In this document: positions 1-7,132 of the stretch, one piece after another
Layout: each line of letters opens with the position of its first letter
How positions within the stretch are numbered: the stretch's first letter is position 1
From: an uncultured Erysipelotrichaceae bacterium
GTDB lineage: Bacteria; Bacillota_I; Bacilli_A; RF39; UBA660
Assembly (NCBI GenBank): GCA_902797275.1
Contig: CADBSI010000082.1
Coordinates: 1-15,140 of the forward strand
DNA: 15,140 bases
Reading direction: 5' to 3'
The notes under the pieces: model-generated
Database searches by the model: none
Told to the model about the DNA's origin: nothing
The model's input: the letters and a program-made list of their open reading frames with translations, nothing else
Position numbers and translations under genes: made by a program

Positions 1-780
1 AAAGCTTTTAGAAATGAAATAACTCCAGGTAACTTTACTTTTAGAACTATTGAATTTGAACAAATGGAATATCAAACTTTCTGTAAAGAAGGAAGTGATA
101 TGGAATTATATGAATATTTTAAAGAATATGGAAAAAAGTTCTATATGGATTTAGGAATACCTAGTGAAAAATTAAGATTTCATGATCATGAAAAACTAGC
201 CTTTTATGCTAAAGCAGCTTGTGATATTGAGTATTTGTTCCCATTTGGTTGGGGTGAAATAAATGGAACTCATAATAGAACTAATTATGATTTATCTCGT
301 CATCAAGAATATAGTGGTGAAAGACAAGAATATTTAGATCCTGAAACAAATGAAAAATATATTCCTTATATAGTAGAATCAACTTATGGACTTGATAGAA
401 CTGTTCTTGATATTTTATTCAATTCTTATGAAAAAGAAAAATTAGCTAACGGTGAAGAAAGAGATGTTATGCATTTTATTCCATTCCTAGCTCCATACAA
501 AGTTGCAGTTTTACCACTTGTTAAGAAATTCCATACCGAAAAAGCTAAAGAAGTATATAGCTTATTAAGCAAACATTTCATGACTAGTTATGATGAAGCT
601 GGTAATATTGGAAAACGTTATAGAAGATGTGATGCAATCGGAACACCTTTTTGTATAACAATTGATGATGAAACTATAAACAATAATACAGTTACTATAA
701 GAGATCGTGATACTATGGAACAAATTACTTTACCAGTAGATGAAGTTGTAAAATATATTGAAGAAAAAATTGAATTTTAA
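1..780 (+). CDS. glyQS: Glycyl-tRNA synthetase, alpha2 type (3' part)
   Basis: This is the C-terminal 259 residues of a class II glycyl-tRNA synthetase, the cytoplasmic enzyme that charges tRNA-Gly with glycine. The frame is open from base 1, so the gene starts outside the window; the ATG at 64 is internal. The first residues include the class II motif AFRNEITPGNFTFR, followed by FEQMEYQTFCK, typical of the single-chain (eukaryote/archaea-like) GlyRS and not the bacterial alpha2beta2 enzyme. Next come the glycine-site region FGWGEINGTHNRTNYDLSRH and the C-terminal anticodon-binding domain, from LAPYKVAVLPL through GKRYRRCDAIGTPFCITID to the end. It ends in TAA directly at a strong terminator, so it is the last gene of its transcript. 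Confidence 0.96.
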   Translation, partial: KAFRNEITPGNFTFRTIEFEQMEYQTFCKEGSDMELYEYFKEYGKKFYMDLGIPSEKLRFHDHEKLAFYAKAACDIEYLFPFGWGEINGTHNRTNYDLSRHQEYSGERQEYLDPETNEKYIPYIVESTYGLDRTVLDILFNSYEKEKLANGEERDVMHFIPFLAPYKVAVLPLVKKFHTEKAKEVYSLLSKHFMTSYDEAGNIGKRYRRCDAIGTPFCITIDDETINNNTVTIRDRDTMEQITLPVDEVVKYIEEKIEF

Positions 781-803
781 GCATATAATCTATGCTTTTT
801 TTT
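780..803 (+). terminator. Rho-independent terminator of the glycyl-tRNA synthetase gene
   Basis: A 6-bp stem AGCATA/TATGCT (780-785 with 791-796) with a 5-base loop runs into eight T residues. It begins at the last base of the TAA stop codon. Confidence 0.85.
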
Positions 804-810
804 CATTTTA

Positions 811-819
811 TGTTATACT
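811..819 (+). promoter_or_regulatory. Extended -10 promoter of the MgtC-family gene
   Basis: TGTTATACT is an extended -10 element (TG, one base, TATACT) lying 20 bases before the ATG and just after the upstream terminator. There is no convincing -35 box at 17 bases, where the upstream terminator stem lies, so recognition would rest on the extended -10. The transcript leader would be very short. Confidence 0.5.
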
Positions 820-839
820 TAACTAGAATAGAGGTATGT

Positions 840-1541
840 ATGAATCAAGAATTTATCTTATATTTAATAATTTGTTTTTCATTAAGTTTTCTAATTGGAA
901 TTGAAAGACAATATAGAAGACGTGTAGTAGGACTTAGAACAACAATTTTAGTTTCTATCGGAGCTTTTCTCTTTGTATCTTTTTCTTTCTCTGTTGGATC
1001 AACTGATGTTTCAAGAATTGCAAGTCAAGTAGTTGCTGGAATTGGTTTTTTAGGAGCAGGTGTAATTCTTAAAGATGGTAAAAAAATAAGTGGTTTAACA
1101 ACAGCTGCCACCCTTTGGTGTGATGCAGCCATTGGTATTCTATGTGCAGGAGGAGCTATAACCGAAGCAATTCTAGGAACAATCATAATTTTATTTTCTA
1201 ATATCATTTTACGTTATGCCAATAAACTAATTAATACAATAAGTGATAATAAAAATAAAAAAATAGAATACTTATTAATTATAAAATTATCTAAAACTAG
1301 TTTAAAATTAACTGAGTTGTACATAAAAGAAAACTTAAAAAAACTTGAAATTGATTACAATAAAATAATAAAAAATACTAATAAAGAAGTAATATTAACT
1401 TATAATTTTTCAATATATAAAAAAGATTTTTCTAATTTAGAAAAATTAATTGATAATATAAATGACAAATATGAAATTAATTCTTTGGAAATTAAAAAAA
1501 TAAGCGAATCTAATATAGAAGAAATAGAAGAGGAGTTATAA
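840..1541 (+). CDS. MgtC/SapB-family membrane protein
   Basis: This 233-residue inner-membrane protein belongs to the MgtC/SapB family, which is linked to magnesium limitation, membrane potential and, in pathogens, survival in host cells; its exact activity here is unknown. The N-terminal half (about residues 1-135) holds four to five membrane helices with the family signatures GIERQ, GLRT, VVAGIGFLGAGVILKDG and GLTTAATLWCDAAIG. The C-terminal third is a soluble, Lys- and Glu-rich region resembling the ACT-like tail of longer MgtC proteins, ending in an acidic run. I chose the ATG at 840 because GAGG (831-834) lies at good spacing and family homology begins there. An in-frame ATG at 792 falls inside the upstream terminator and is rejected. 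The gene is monocistronic and convergent with the next one. Confidence 0.9.
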   Translation: MNQEFILYLIICFSLSFLIGIERQYRRRVVGLRTTILVSIGAFLFVSFSFSVGSTDVSRIASQVVAGIGFLGAGVILKDGKKISGLTTAATLWCDAAIGILCAGGAITEAILGTIIILFSNIILRYANKLINTISDNKNKKIEYLLIIKLSKTSLKLTELYIKENLKKLEIDYNKIIKNTNKEVILTYNFSIYKKDFSNLEKLIDNINDKYEINSLEIKKISESNIEEIEEEL

Positions 1542-1560
1542 AAAAATTATAACTCCTTTA
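1531..1560. terminator. Bidirectional terminator containing both convergent stop codons
   Basis: A perfect 10-bp stem AGGAGTTATA/TATAACTCCT (1531-1540 with 1548-1557) encloses a loop of A6T. The plus-strand TAA (1539-1541) and the minus-strand TAA (1547-1549) both lie within the hairpin. The plus side has a modest T-rich tail; the minus side has a weaker tail. Confidence 0.75.
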
Positions 1561-2470
1561 TATTTTGCTCTAAATTATAAATAAAATAATTAACATCAGT
1601 TAAAGCATTGTCTTTAGTAATAGGTGGGGTTGTAAAATATATTTCTTTTTTTATTAACTTTTCAATACAAGTTTCTATAAACGTTTTAAATCTTTTAGCA
1701 AGTTCAATGCTATTATTAGTCATATTACTTTGATTTTCAGATGTAATTGTAGTATTTTCATATTCATTTATTAAATTACTATACTCAAGATAAAAATCAT
1801 TTGCTTCTTTAACAATATCAGGATAAAATGGATCACATTCTCCTCTTATATAAGTAGCAATACTAGACATAAGTTTATTAAATCCATATTCATAATCAAT
1901 AACATAAAGAGGATCTAAATTATTTCTATTGATTAATCTTTCAAGAACTAAAGTATAAACATTCATTTCATATACAGTATTATTATTTAAAGAATTATAA
2001 TAAAAGCAAAAACAATTTTGATTATTAATATTAGTACTTAATTCTTCTGAAAAACTAATAAATTCATTAGCAATTTCTAAAGCTTCATTATTAACTCTTT
2101 CAAGTCCCTCTATTAAATTTTTAGTAGAAGTTGGAATACTAGGTTTTAAATTTAATTCATTTTTAGTAATACTAGTATCCATATTATAATTAAATAATTT
2201 ATTAGTTAATTCTTCTAAAGTAATAGTATATTTAGTTACAAAGATACTACTATTAAGAGCAACACTTGGAATATTATTATTAGCATAATTATTAACAATT
2301 AAAGTACCAAGATTTTCGCATCTTTTAGCAAGATTATTAGCTTTATTAATATAATTTGTATAAAAACTAGGAAGAGATAATTCAACTCTAGCACAAAATT
2401 CTCTAAGAGTTCTTAAATAATATAAATTACTTATTAAACTATTTTCAATAAATTCATTATCACTTAACAT
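1547..2470 (-). CDS. DUF2935-like, probable spore-associated helical protein
   Basis: This 307-residue, mostly helical, soluble protein has no signal peptide or membrane segment. Two stretches resemble the two halves of the DUF2935 family, a ferritin-like helical-bundle family found in spore formers: residues 18-50 (YYLRTLREFCARVELSLP) and about 196-225 (KLMSSIATYIRGECDP, then A-N-D-F). Known members usually have a metal-binding-type His at the position of Ile/Ala in the second motif; that His is absent, so the protein may be structural. It begins with ATG after GGTGA, 35 bases downstream of the GGDEF gene on the same strand, so the two are probably co-transcribed. The leader contains an 18-bp sequence also found before the LysM gene. 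The family call is from remembered pattern only. The role is unknown; a spore-coat or spore-assembly role is inference. Confidence 0.6.
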   Translation of the reverse strand: MLSDNEFIENSLISNLYYLRTLREFCARVELSLPSFYTNYINKANNLAKRCENLGTLIVNNYANNNIPSVALNSSIFVTKYTITLEELTNKLFNYNMDTSITKNELNLKPSIPTSTKNLIEGLERVNNEALEIANEFISFSEELSTNINNQNCFCFYYNSLNNNTVYEMNVYTLVLERLINRNNLDPLYVIDYEYGFNKLMSSIATYIRGECDPFYPDIVKEANDFYLEYSNLINEYENTTITSENQSNMTNNSIELAKRFKTFIETCIEKLIKKEIYFTTPPITKDNALTDVNYFIYNLEQNIKEL

Positions 2471-2473
2471 ATT

Positions 2474-2491
2474 TCACCATTTAAATATATG
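2474..2491 (-). repeat. 18-bp leader motif, copy 1
   Basis: CATATATTTAAATGGTGA, read on the minus strand, lies between the GGDEF gene and the DUF2935-like gene. Its GGTGA end is complementary to the 16S rRNA tail (UCACC) and serves as ribosome binding site for the ATG at 2470. The CATATATT part resembles the CATA-type -10 boxes of sporulation sigma factors E and K, but no clear -35 was found. An identical copy lies at 7114-7131. Confidence 0.6.
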
Positions 2492-2505
2492 CTAAAAATT
2501 TAAAT

Positions 2506-3324
2506 TTATTTTAATTTATCACCAATAAACTTAACTTGATATTTATTTATATATTTATCAGGATTATTTCTTCGAAACTCTTCTTTTTTTTCTTCCATTA
2601 AAAAGTTAGCAACTTTTACTGAAGACTTAAGATCACATGTTTTATCTTCATATCTAACTCCAATTGATACACTATAAGGAGTATTAGAAATAGATGTTAA
2701 CATATCTTTAGTTTTAGAAATAAATAAATATTCAGCAATATTTTTAACAATTATAACTATTTCATCTCCACCAATACGATAAATATCAGTTTTTCTAAAA
2801 TGTTTTTTTAAACAAGAACTTATAGTTTTTAATAATAAATCTCCCGCCTCATGACCATATGTATTATTAATAACACCTAAATAATTTACATCAATAAAGA
2901 TAATACCAACATGATTAAATTCTTTTTCTTTAAGTAAATTTTCATATGCTAAACGATTATATATTTCAAGCATACTATCAGTATATTTTTCATTTTTTAA
3001 TTTATCTGTAATTATAATATTTTTAAACATATTATTTAAAATAGAAGTTAAAAATTCTTTAAAGAAATCTAAATTATCTAATTCTTTTTTGACTTTTTTA
3101 ATTATTAAATAGGAATTATCTAATTTAATTAAAATATCTGTACTTGTTATTTTAAAATCATTATTAGTAGTTGGATCATCATTTCTTTTAAATTTACTAT
3201 AAATTATTTCATCAGCTTTTAAATAAGTTTTAATTATATTAAAAATATTATTAATAAAATCATTATTATATTTATCAGTTATAATAATAGAATTTAATTT
3301 AAGTAAAAATTCCTTTTCATTCAT
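2506..3324 (-). CDS. GGDEF-domain protein, putative diguanylate cyclase
   Basis: This 272-residue cytoplasmic protein has a C-terminal GGDEF domain (about residues 113-265), the fold that makes cyclic di-GMP from two GTP. Visible motifs are the degenerate DxLT entry (DSMLEIYNR, 116-124), the metal-binding FIDVN (D145), NNTYGHEAGD (153-162) and the signature RIGGDEIVII (183-192). The signature ends in Ile instead of Phe, a conservative change that leaves the acidic residues intact, so activity is plausible. RKTD lies four residues before GGDE, one fewer than the usual inhibitory-site spacing, so product feedback is uncertain. Residues 1-110 may be a diverged GAF-like sensor. There are no membrane helices. 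The start is ATG with AAGGGG upstream and a good promoter. It is followed by the DUF2935-like gene. Confidence 0.88.
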   Translation of the reverse strand: MNEKEFLLKLNSIIITDKYNNDFINNIFNIIKTYLKADEIIYSKFKRNDDPTTNNDFKITSTDILIKLDNSYLIIKKVKKELDNLDFFKEFLTSILNNMFKNIIITDKLKNEKYTDSMLEIYNRLAYENLLKEKEFNHVGIIFIDVNYLGVINNTYGHEAGDLLLKTISSCLKKHFRKTDIYRIGGDEIVIIVKNIAEYLFISKTKDMLTSISNTPYSVSIGVRYEDKTCDLKSSVKVANFLMEEKKEEFRRNNPDKYINKYQVKFIGDKLK

Positions 3325-3351
3325 ATAAACCCCTTCTTTAATTTGGTTTGT

Positions 3352-3380
3352 ATTATACTATAGATTTTCTAAAATAACAA
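3352..3380 (-). promoter_or_regulatory. Promoter of the GGDEF gene
   Basis: On the minus strand TTGTTA (3375-3380) and a perfect TATAAT (3352-3357) are separated by 17 bases. The ATG follows 27 bases later, with AAGGGG as ribosome binding site. Confidence 0.7.
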
Positions 3381-3404
3381 ATTTGAAAAATTAATTAAAA
3401 AGTA

Positions 3405-3433
3405 ATTACAAAATAGAAAATATTTGCTATACT
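3405..3433 (+). promoter_or_regulatory. Promoter of the LRR surface-protein gene
   Basis: ATTACA (3405-3410) and an extended -10 TGCTATACT (-10 at 3428-3433) are separated by 17 bases. The leader is about 35 bases long and carries the ribosome binding site AGGAAGGG (3461-3468). Confidence 0.6.
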
Positions 3434-3473
3434 ATTTAATAGATAAGATAATAATTCAAGAGGAAGGGTGTAT

Positions 3474-5714
3474 ATGAATAATAAGAAGAAAAAAATTATA
3501 ATTATAAGTATTATTTTAGGTATTTTAGTATTAACTATAGGGTTAACCTATGCAATGTTTACAATTAGTAAATATAGTAGTAATTCTAAACTTATTGCTG
3601 GAGATATCTATATGCATTATAAAGAAGCAAGTCAGGGTATTAAATTAGAAAATGCTATACCAAGTGATACTTATGATACTACTAGTTATTTTGAGTTTAC
3701 AATTGATGGAAAGAATACTTATTTAAAAAAAGATATTTATTATGAGATTGTTTTAGCTTATGGCAATGAAATTCAAAATAAAACAAGAATAAAAGATAAT
3801 TTATTAAAATTTAGATTAACTGAAGTAATTGATAATAAAGAAACTGAATTATTTACAGATAGATCTTTTTCAAATTTAACTAATAAAAGAATATGGGTAG
3901 AAACTATTCCTAAAGGAACAAATAATGAAATACTTAAAAGATATAGATTATATATGTGGCTTAGTAATGATACTATAATATGTGGTGGAGATGAAACTGA
4001 AAACTGTGATTATTATATAGATAAAGAACCATATTGGGAAAATGTTTATGCAAGTATTAAAGTAGGAGTAAATGGGGATTTTGAAGAGAAAACGTTAGCA
4101 ACTGATGCATCTTGTTTTACAACCGAATATGATTATGAAGGTGCAACAGTTAATTCTATAATGGCAAGTCAAACTTATCAAGAACCACCAACTGATAATA
4201 GAAATGAATTATCAAAATGTGTTGATTATTTTAATAAATTTGAACCTAATGAAGGAGAAACAGCATTAGATTTTTGCAAAGGCACAGGTACTTTTTTTGG
4301 TAATACGTTTCAAACACATTTAGATAATAATAGTTTTGATAATACGATGTTAACTGAATTAAAAGAGTTGAATATAGTAATAAATGATAATAAAGTAAAT
4401 TCTATCATGGCAAGTCAGGAATATACAGAATTGCCAGATAACAGAAATGAATTATCTAAATGTATGGATTATTGTAAAACTGATACATTTGATGATGGAT
4501 CAACTAATGAAACATATTGCAAGGGAACGGGAACTTTAAATAATAAAACATTTCAAGATGGACTAAATAATAAAAGTATAACATTAAGTAATTATTTAAT
4601 CGATAATAATATAGTAAAAGTAACTGGGCAAACGATAACGATTACAAATTATGATGACACTTGTGAAAAAGACGTAGTAATACCAAGTTCAATTAATGGA
4701 GCAAAGGTAGTGGCAATTGGTGGATCTGCATTTGGTGGTAAACAGTTAACAAGTGTAATTATTCCAAATACCGTTATAAATATTATGGATAGGGAATATA
4801 GAACAAATGCATTTGGTAATAATAATTTAAAAAAAGTGATAATACCAGATAGTGTAACAACAATAGGTGACAGTGCTTTTTACAATAATCAATTAACAAA
4901 CGTTAGTATTAGTAATAATATAGTAACAATAGGAAAGGACGCTTTTAAAGATAATCTAATAACAAATGTCAAACTTTCAAGTAGTTTAACATCAATAGGG
5001 AAATATGCCTTTGAAAATAATCAGTTAGAAACTTTTGAAATACCAAATGGATTAACAGAACTAACAGATTTTTTAGGCAATAATCCATTAAAATCAATTA
5101 CATTTCAAGAAAATTCCAAAATAACTGAAATAGGAACGGGATTTGTTTCTGATAATAGAGATATGTGGAAAAAATATCAAAATTTAGAAAGTATTGAAAT
5201 ACCAAATAGCGTAACTGACATTACAATAGTTAGTGGTTCATTCGGGCCTTTTTATGGATTAAATTTAGAAGAAATAAAATTTGAAAATAATTCTAAATTA
5301 ACAAGAATTCCTAATAATGCGTTCGAAGGTTTAAAATTAGTTAGCATAAATATACCAAATAGTGTGAAAGAGATAGGAATTTCTGCTTTTCAAAATAATC
5401 TATTAACAAATGTAGTAATACCAAATAGTGTAACAAGTATAGATAATTCTGCTTTTCGAAATAATCAATTAACAAGTGTAACTATTGGAAATGGTATTCA
5501 ATATATTGGAGAAAATGTATTTTATAAAGGAGAAGACAGTAATTCAAATTTATCTAAGATAACAATTAATAAATCATGCACAGATATTAAAAATATTCCA
5601 GCACCTCGTGAAACTACTACTAAATATTATCCTTGGTTAAGTTATAGTAGTCCTTATACAGCAACAGGTGTAACCATCTATGGCTCTAACAATGAAGTAT
5701 GTGATAGTTATTAA
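3474..5714 (+). CDS. Membrane-anchored protein with Cys-rich tandem repeats and BspA-type leucine-rich repeats
   Basis: This 746-residue surface protein starts with a Lys-rich segment and one hydrophobic helix (about 7-28, ending LTYAMF). Residues 30-215 are beta-rich and resemble the secreted head of TasA/camelysin-like fibre proteins (SKLIAGDIYMHY), though this is only a suggestion. Residues 226-307 and 308-389 form an 82-residue tandem duplication (VNSIMASQ, DNRNELSKC, then CKGTGT) with conserved Cys. From about 400 to 700 come about 13 LRR_5/BspA-type repeats of the form LTSVxIPNSVTxIGxxAF, a fold that usually binds proteins or host surfaces. A Cys-containing tail (NKSCTDI, EVCDSY) closes the protein. 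No LPXTG-type signal is present, so anchoring would be through the N-terminal helix. ATG 3474 is chosen over GTG 3468, which lies in the ribosome binding site. The gene stands alone. Confidence 0.85.
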   Translation: MNNKKKKIIIISIILGILVLTIGLTYAMFTISKYSSNSKLIAGDIYMHYKEASQGIKLENAIPSDTYDTTSYFEFTIDGKNTYLKKDIYYEIVLAYGNEIQNKTRIKDNLLKFRLTEVIDNKETELFTDRSFSNLTNKRIWVETIPKGTNNEILKRYRLYMWLSNDTIICGGDETENCDYYIDKEPYWENVYASIKVGVNGDFEEKTLATDASCFTTEYDYEGATVNSIMASQTYQEPPTDNRNELSKCVDYFNKFEPNEGETALDFCKGTGTFFGNTFQTHLDNNSFDNTMLTELKELNIVINDNKVNSIMASQEYTELPDNRNELSKCMDYCKTDTFDDGSTNETYCKGTGTLNNKTFQDGLNNKSITLSNYLIDNNIVKVTGQTITITNYDDTCEKDVVIPSSINGAKVVAIGGSAFGGKQLTSVIIPNTVINIMDREYRTNAFGNNNLKKVIIPDSVTTIGDSAFYNNQLTNVSISNNIVTIGKDAFKDNLITNVKLSSSLTSIGKYAFENNQLETFEIPNGLTELTDFLGNNPLKSITFQENSKITEIGTGFVSDNRDMWKKYQNLESIEIPNSVTDITIVSGSFGPFYGLNLEEIKFENNSKLTRIPNNAFEGLKLVSINIPNSVKEIGISAFQNNLLTNVVIPNSVTSIDNSAFRNNQLTSVTIGNGIQYIGENVFYKGEDSNSNLSKITINKSCTDIKNIPAPRETTTKYYPWLSYSSPYTATGVTIYGSNNEVCDSY
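4149..4640 (+). repeat. Two 246-bp tandem repeats inside the LRR protein gene
   Basis: Two in-frame copies of 82 codons (4149-4394 and 4395-4640) encode the same order of motifs: VNSIMASQ, DNRNELSKC, CKGTGT, TFQ and a hydrophobic end. Copy 1 contains two Cys (SKC, CKGTGT) and copy 2 three (SKC, DYC, CKGTGT). Similarity is highest in the first 30 codons. Confidence 0.8.
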
Positions 5715-5718
5715 AATT

Positions 5719-5757
5719 AAAAAGTAAGATTAAAATTAAAATTAGTCTTACTTTTTT
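5719..5757. terminator. Bidirectional terminator between the convergent LRR and LysM genes
   Basis: An 11-bp perfect stem AAAAAGTAAGA/TCTTACTTTTT (5719-5729 with 5746-5756) encloses a 16-base AT loop. T-rich tracts follow on both strands. The stop codon of the minus-strand gene (5748-5750) is inside the right arm. Confidence 0.8.
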
Positions 5758-7109
5758 GGTATCTTTAAAACCTGATTAATTTGTAAATTATTACTAGTTA
5801 GATTATTTAAATCTTTAATTTCAGCAACACTTGTATTATAAAGACTAGCAATTTTATATAAAGAATCACCTGATTTAACTGTATAGTTTATATAATCGAT
5901 TGTTTCTTCTTTTTTACTTGTTGGTATCTTTAAAACTTGATTAATTTGTAAAGTATTACTAGTTAAATTGTTTAATTTCTTTATATCATCAACCGTGGTA
6001 TTAAAATTACTTGCTATTTTATATAAAGAATCACCTGACTTAACTGTATAATTTATATAACTATTTTCAATTGTATTAGAAGGTGTGGGTATCTTTAAAA
6101 CTTGATTAATTTGTAAATTATTACTAGTTAGATTATTTAAATTTTTTATTTTATCTATAGTAGTATTATAAAGACTAGCAATTTTATATAAAGAATCACC
6201 TGATTTAACTGTATAGTTTAGATAATCCTCGATTTCTTCTTCTTGAACGGTTGGTATCTTTAAAACTTGATTAATTTGTAAAGTATTACTAGTTAAATTA
6301 TTTAAATCTTTAATAGCATTTACCGTTGTATTAAAATTATTTGCTATTTTATATAAAGAGTCTCCTGATTTAACTGTATAATTTATATATTCATTTGGAG
6401 AAGTTATCTCTTTTTCTTCCTTTGGTATTATTAAAGTTTGACCGGGATTAACAATATTATTAACTAAGTTATTTATTTCTTTTAACTTTGAAACTGTTGT
6501 ATTAAACTTTCTAGCAATTGAATATAAAGTATCATTTTTTAAAACAGTATAAACATTTTCTTTTTTTATATAATTATAAATACCTCTTGCAACACTTTCA
6601 GCTAAATTCTTTTCATCATTTATTAAATAATTATAATCATTTGGATTATCTATATAACCATAGTTAACAATTATACTTTCAACATTATCAACTTCTCTTA
6701 TTATTGGATAAAAGTCTAAACTAGTATTACTAGGATTTCTTAACTGATAATATTTTAAAACATTATACCCATTTGCTTCTAATTCATTAGTTATTTCTCT
6801 AGCTAGACTATCATCATTTTTTAAACCATAAACAATTTCAGCTCCACTACTATTACCAGATGAAAGAGCATTAGTTATTAAAATATTTTCTTCATCAGTT
6901 TTTTTTAATCTATTTATCAAATTAAGTCTTTCTTGTAAATCAATTGTAGTATCACTATCTCTTAATAAATAAGTATCTATTCCTAGATCTTTTAATTTGT
7001 TATAAATTAATCTTGAAATATTTAAATTAAAATTCTTTTCAATTAAATTATTCTTAATTTTACCTGATTCTAAACCTCCATATTCAGGATTTATTATTAC
7101 AAATGCCAA
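5748..7109 (-). CDS. Five-LysM protein with a catalytically degenerate amidase_3 domain
   Basis: This 453-residue protein has an N-terminal domain (1-182) with the layout of zinc-dependent N-acetylmuramoyl-L-alanine amidases, but its key residues are replaced. The first zinc His is Tyr10 (NPEYGG for DPGHGG), the second is Asn80 (LITNA for SIHAN), and the catalytic Glu is Asn149 (IIVNYGYIDN for VExGFLSN). Only the middle ligand Glu24 remains, so it is probably a pseudo-amidase that binds peptidoglycan without cutting it. Five LysM domains follow (187-229, 242-286, 297-341, 352-396, 407-451); the last four recur every 55 residues. No signal peptide is visible, which fits spore mother-cell proteins such as SafA or CwlC-type enzymes. 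The start is TTG at 7109, preceded by GGTGA. It lies 23 bases after the RodA/FtsW-like gene, so both are probably one operon. Confidence 0.85.
   Translation of the reverse strand: MAFVIINPEYGGLESGKIKNNLIEKNFNLNISRLIYNKLKDLGIDTYLLRDSDTTIDLQERLNLINRLKKTDEENILITNALSSGNSSGAEIVYGLKNDDSLAREITNELEANGYNVLKYYQLRNPSNTSLDFYPIIREVDNVESIIVNYGYIDNPNDYNYLINDEKNLAESVARGIYNYIKKENVYTVLKNDTLYSIARKFNTTVSKLKEINNLVNNIVNPGQTLIIPKEEKEITSPNEYINYTVKSGDSLYKIANNFNTTVNAIKDLNNLTSNTLQINQVLKIPTVQEEEIEDYLNYTVKSGDSLYKIASLYNTTIDKIKNLNNLTSNNLQINQVLKIPTPSNTIENSYINYTVKSGDSLYKIASNFNTTVDDIKKLNNLTSNTLQINQVLKIPTSKKEETIDYINYTVKSGDSLYKIASLYNTSVAEIKDLNNLTSNNLQINQVLKIPKK
5757..6386 (-). repeat. Four tandem 165-bp LysM repeats with ABAB order
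   Basis: LysM domains 2 to 5 repeat with a constant period of 55 codons and nearly identical DNA. Repeats 2 and 4 share NFNTTV and SNTLQ; repeats 3 and 5 share SLYNT and SNNLQ. The last unit is 45 codons long plus KK and stop. The order suggests duplication of a two-domain block. Confidence 0.85.
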
Positions 7110-7113
7110 TATA

Positions 7114-7131
7114 TCACCATTTAAATATATG
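7114..7131 (-). repeat. 18-bp leader motif, copy 2
   Basis: CATATATTTAAATGGTGA on the minus strand, identical to the copy at 2474-2491, lies between the RodA/FtsW-like gene and the LysM gene. It supplies the GGTGA ribosome binding site for the TTG start at 7109. Confidence 0.6.
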
Positions 7132-7132
7132 T

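Noticed and set aside
1025..1207. Reverse-strand open frame of 60 codons
   Set aside because: It is antisense within the conserved MgtC core and has no ribosome binding site or recognisable content.
5757..6386. CRISPR-like array
   Set aside because: The regular repeats are coding LysM domains in one frame with a 165-bp period.
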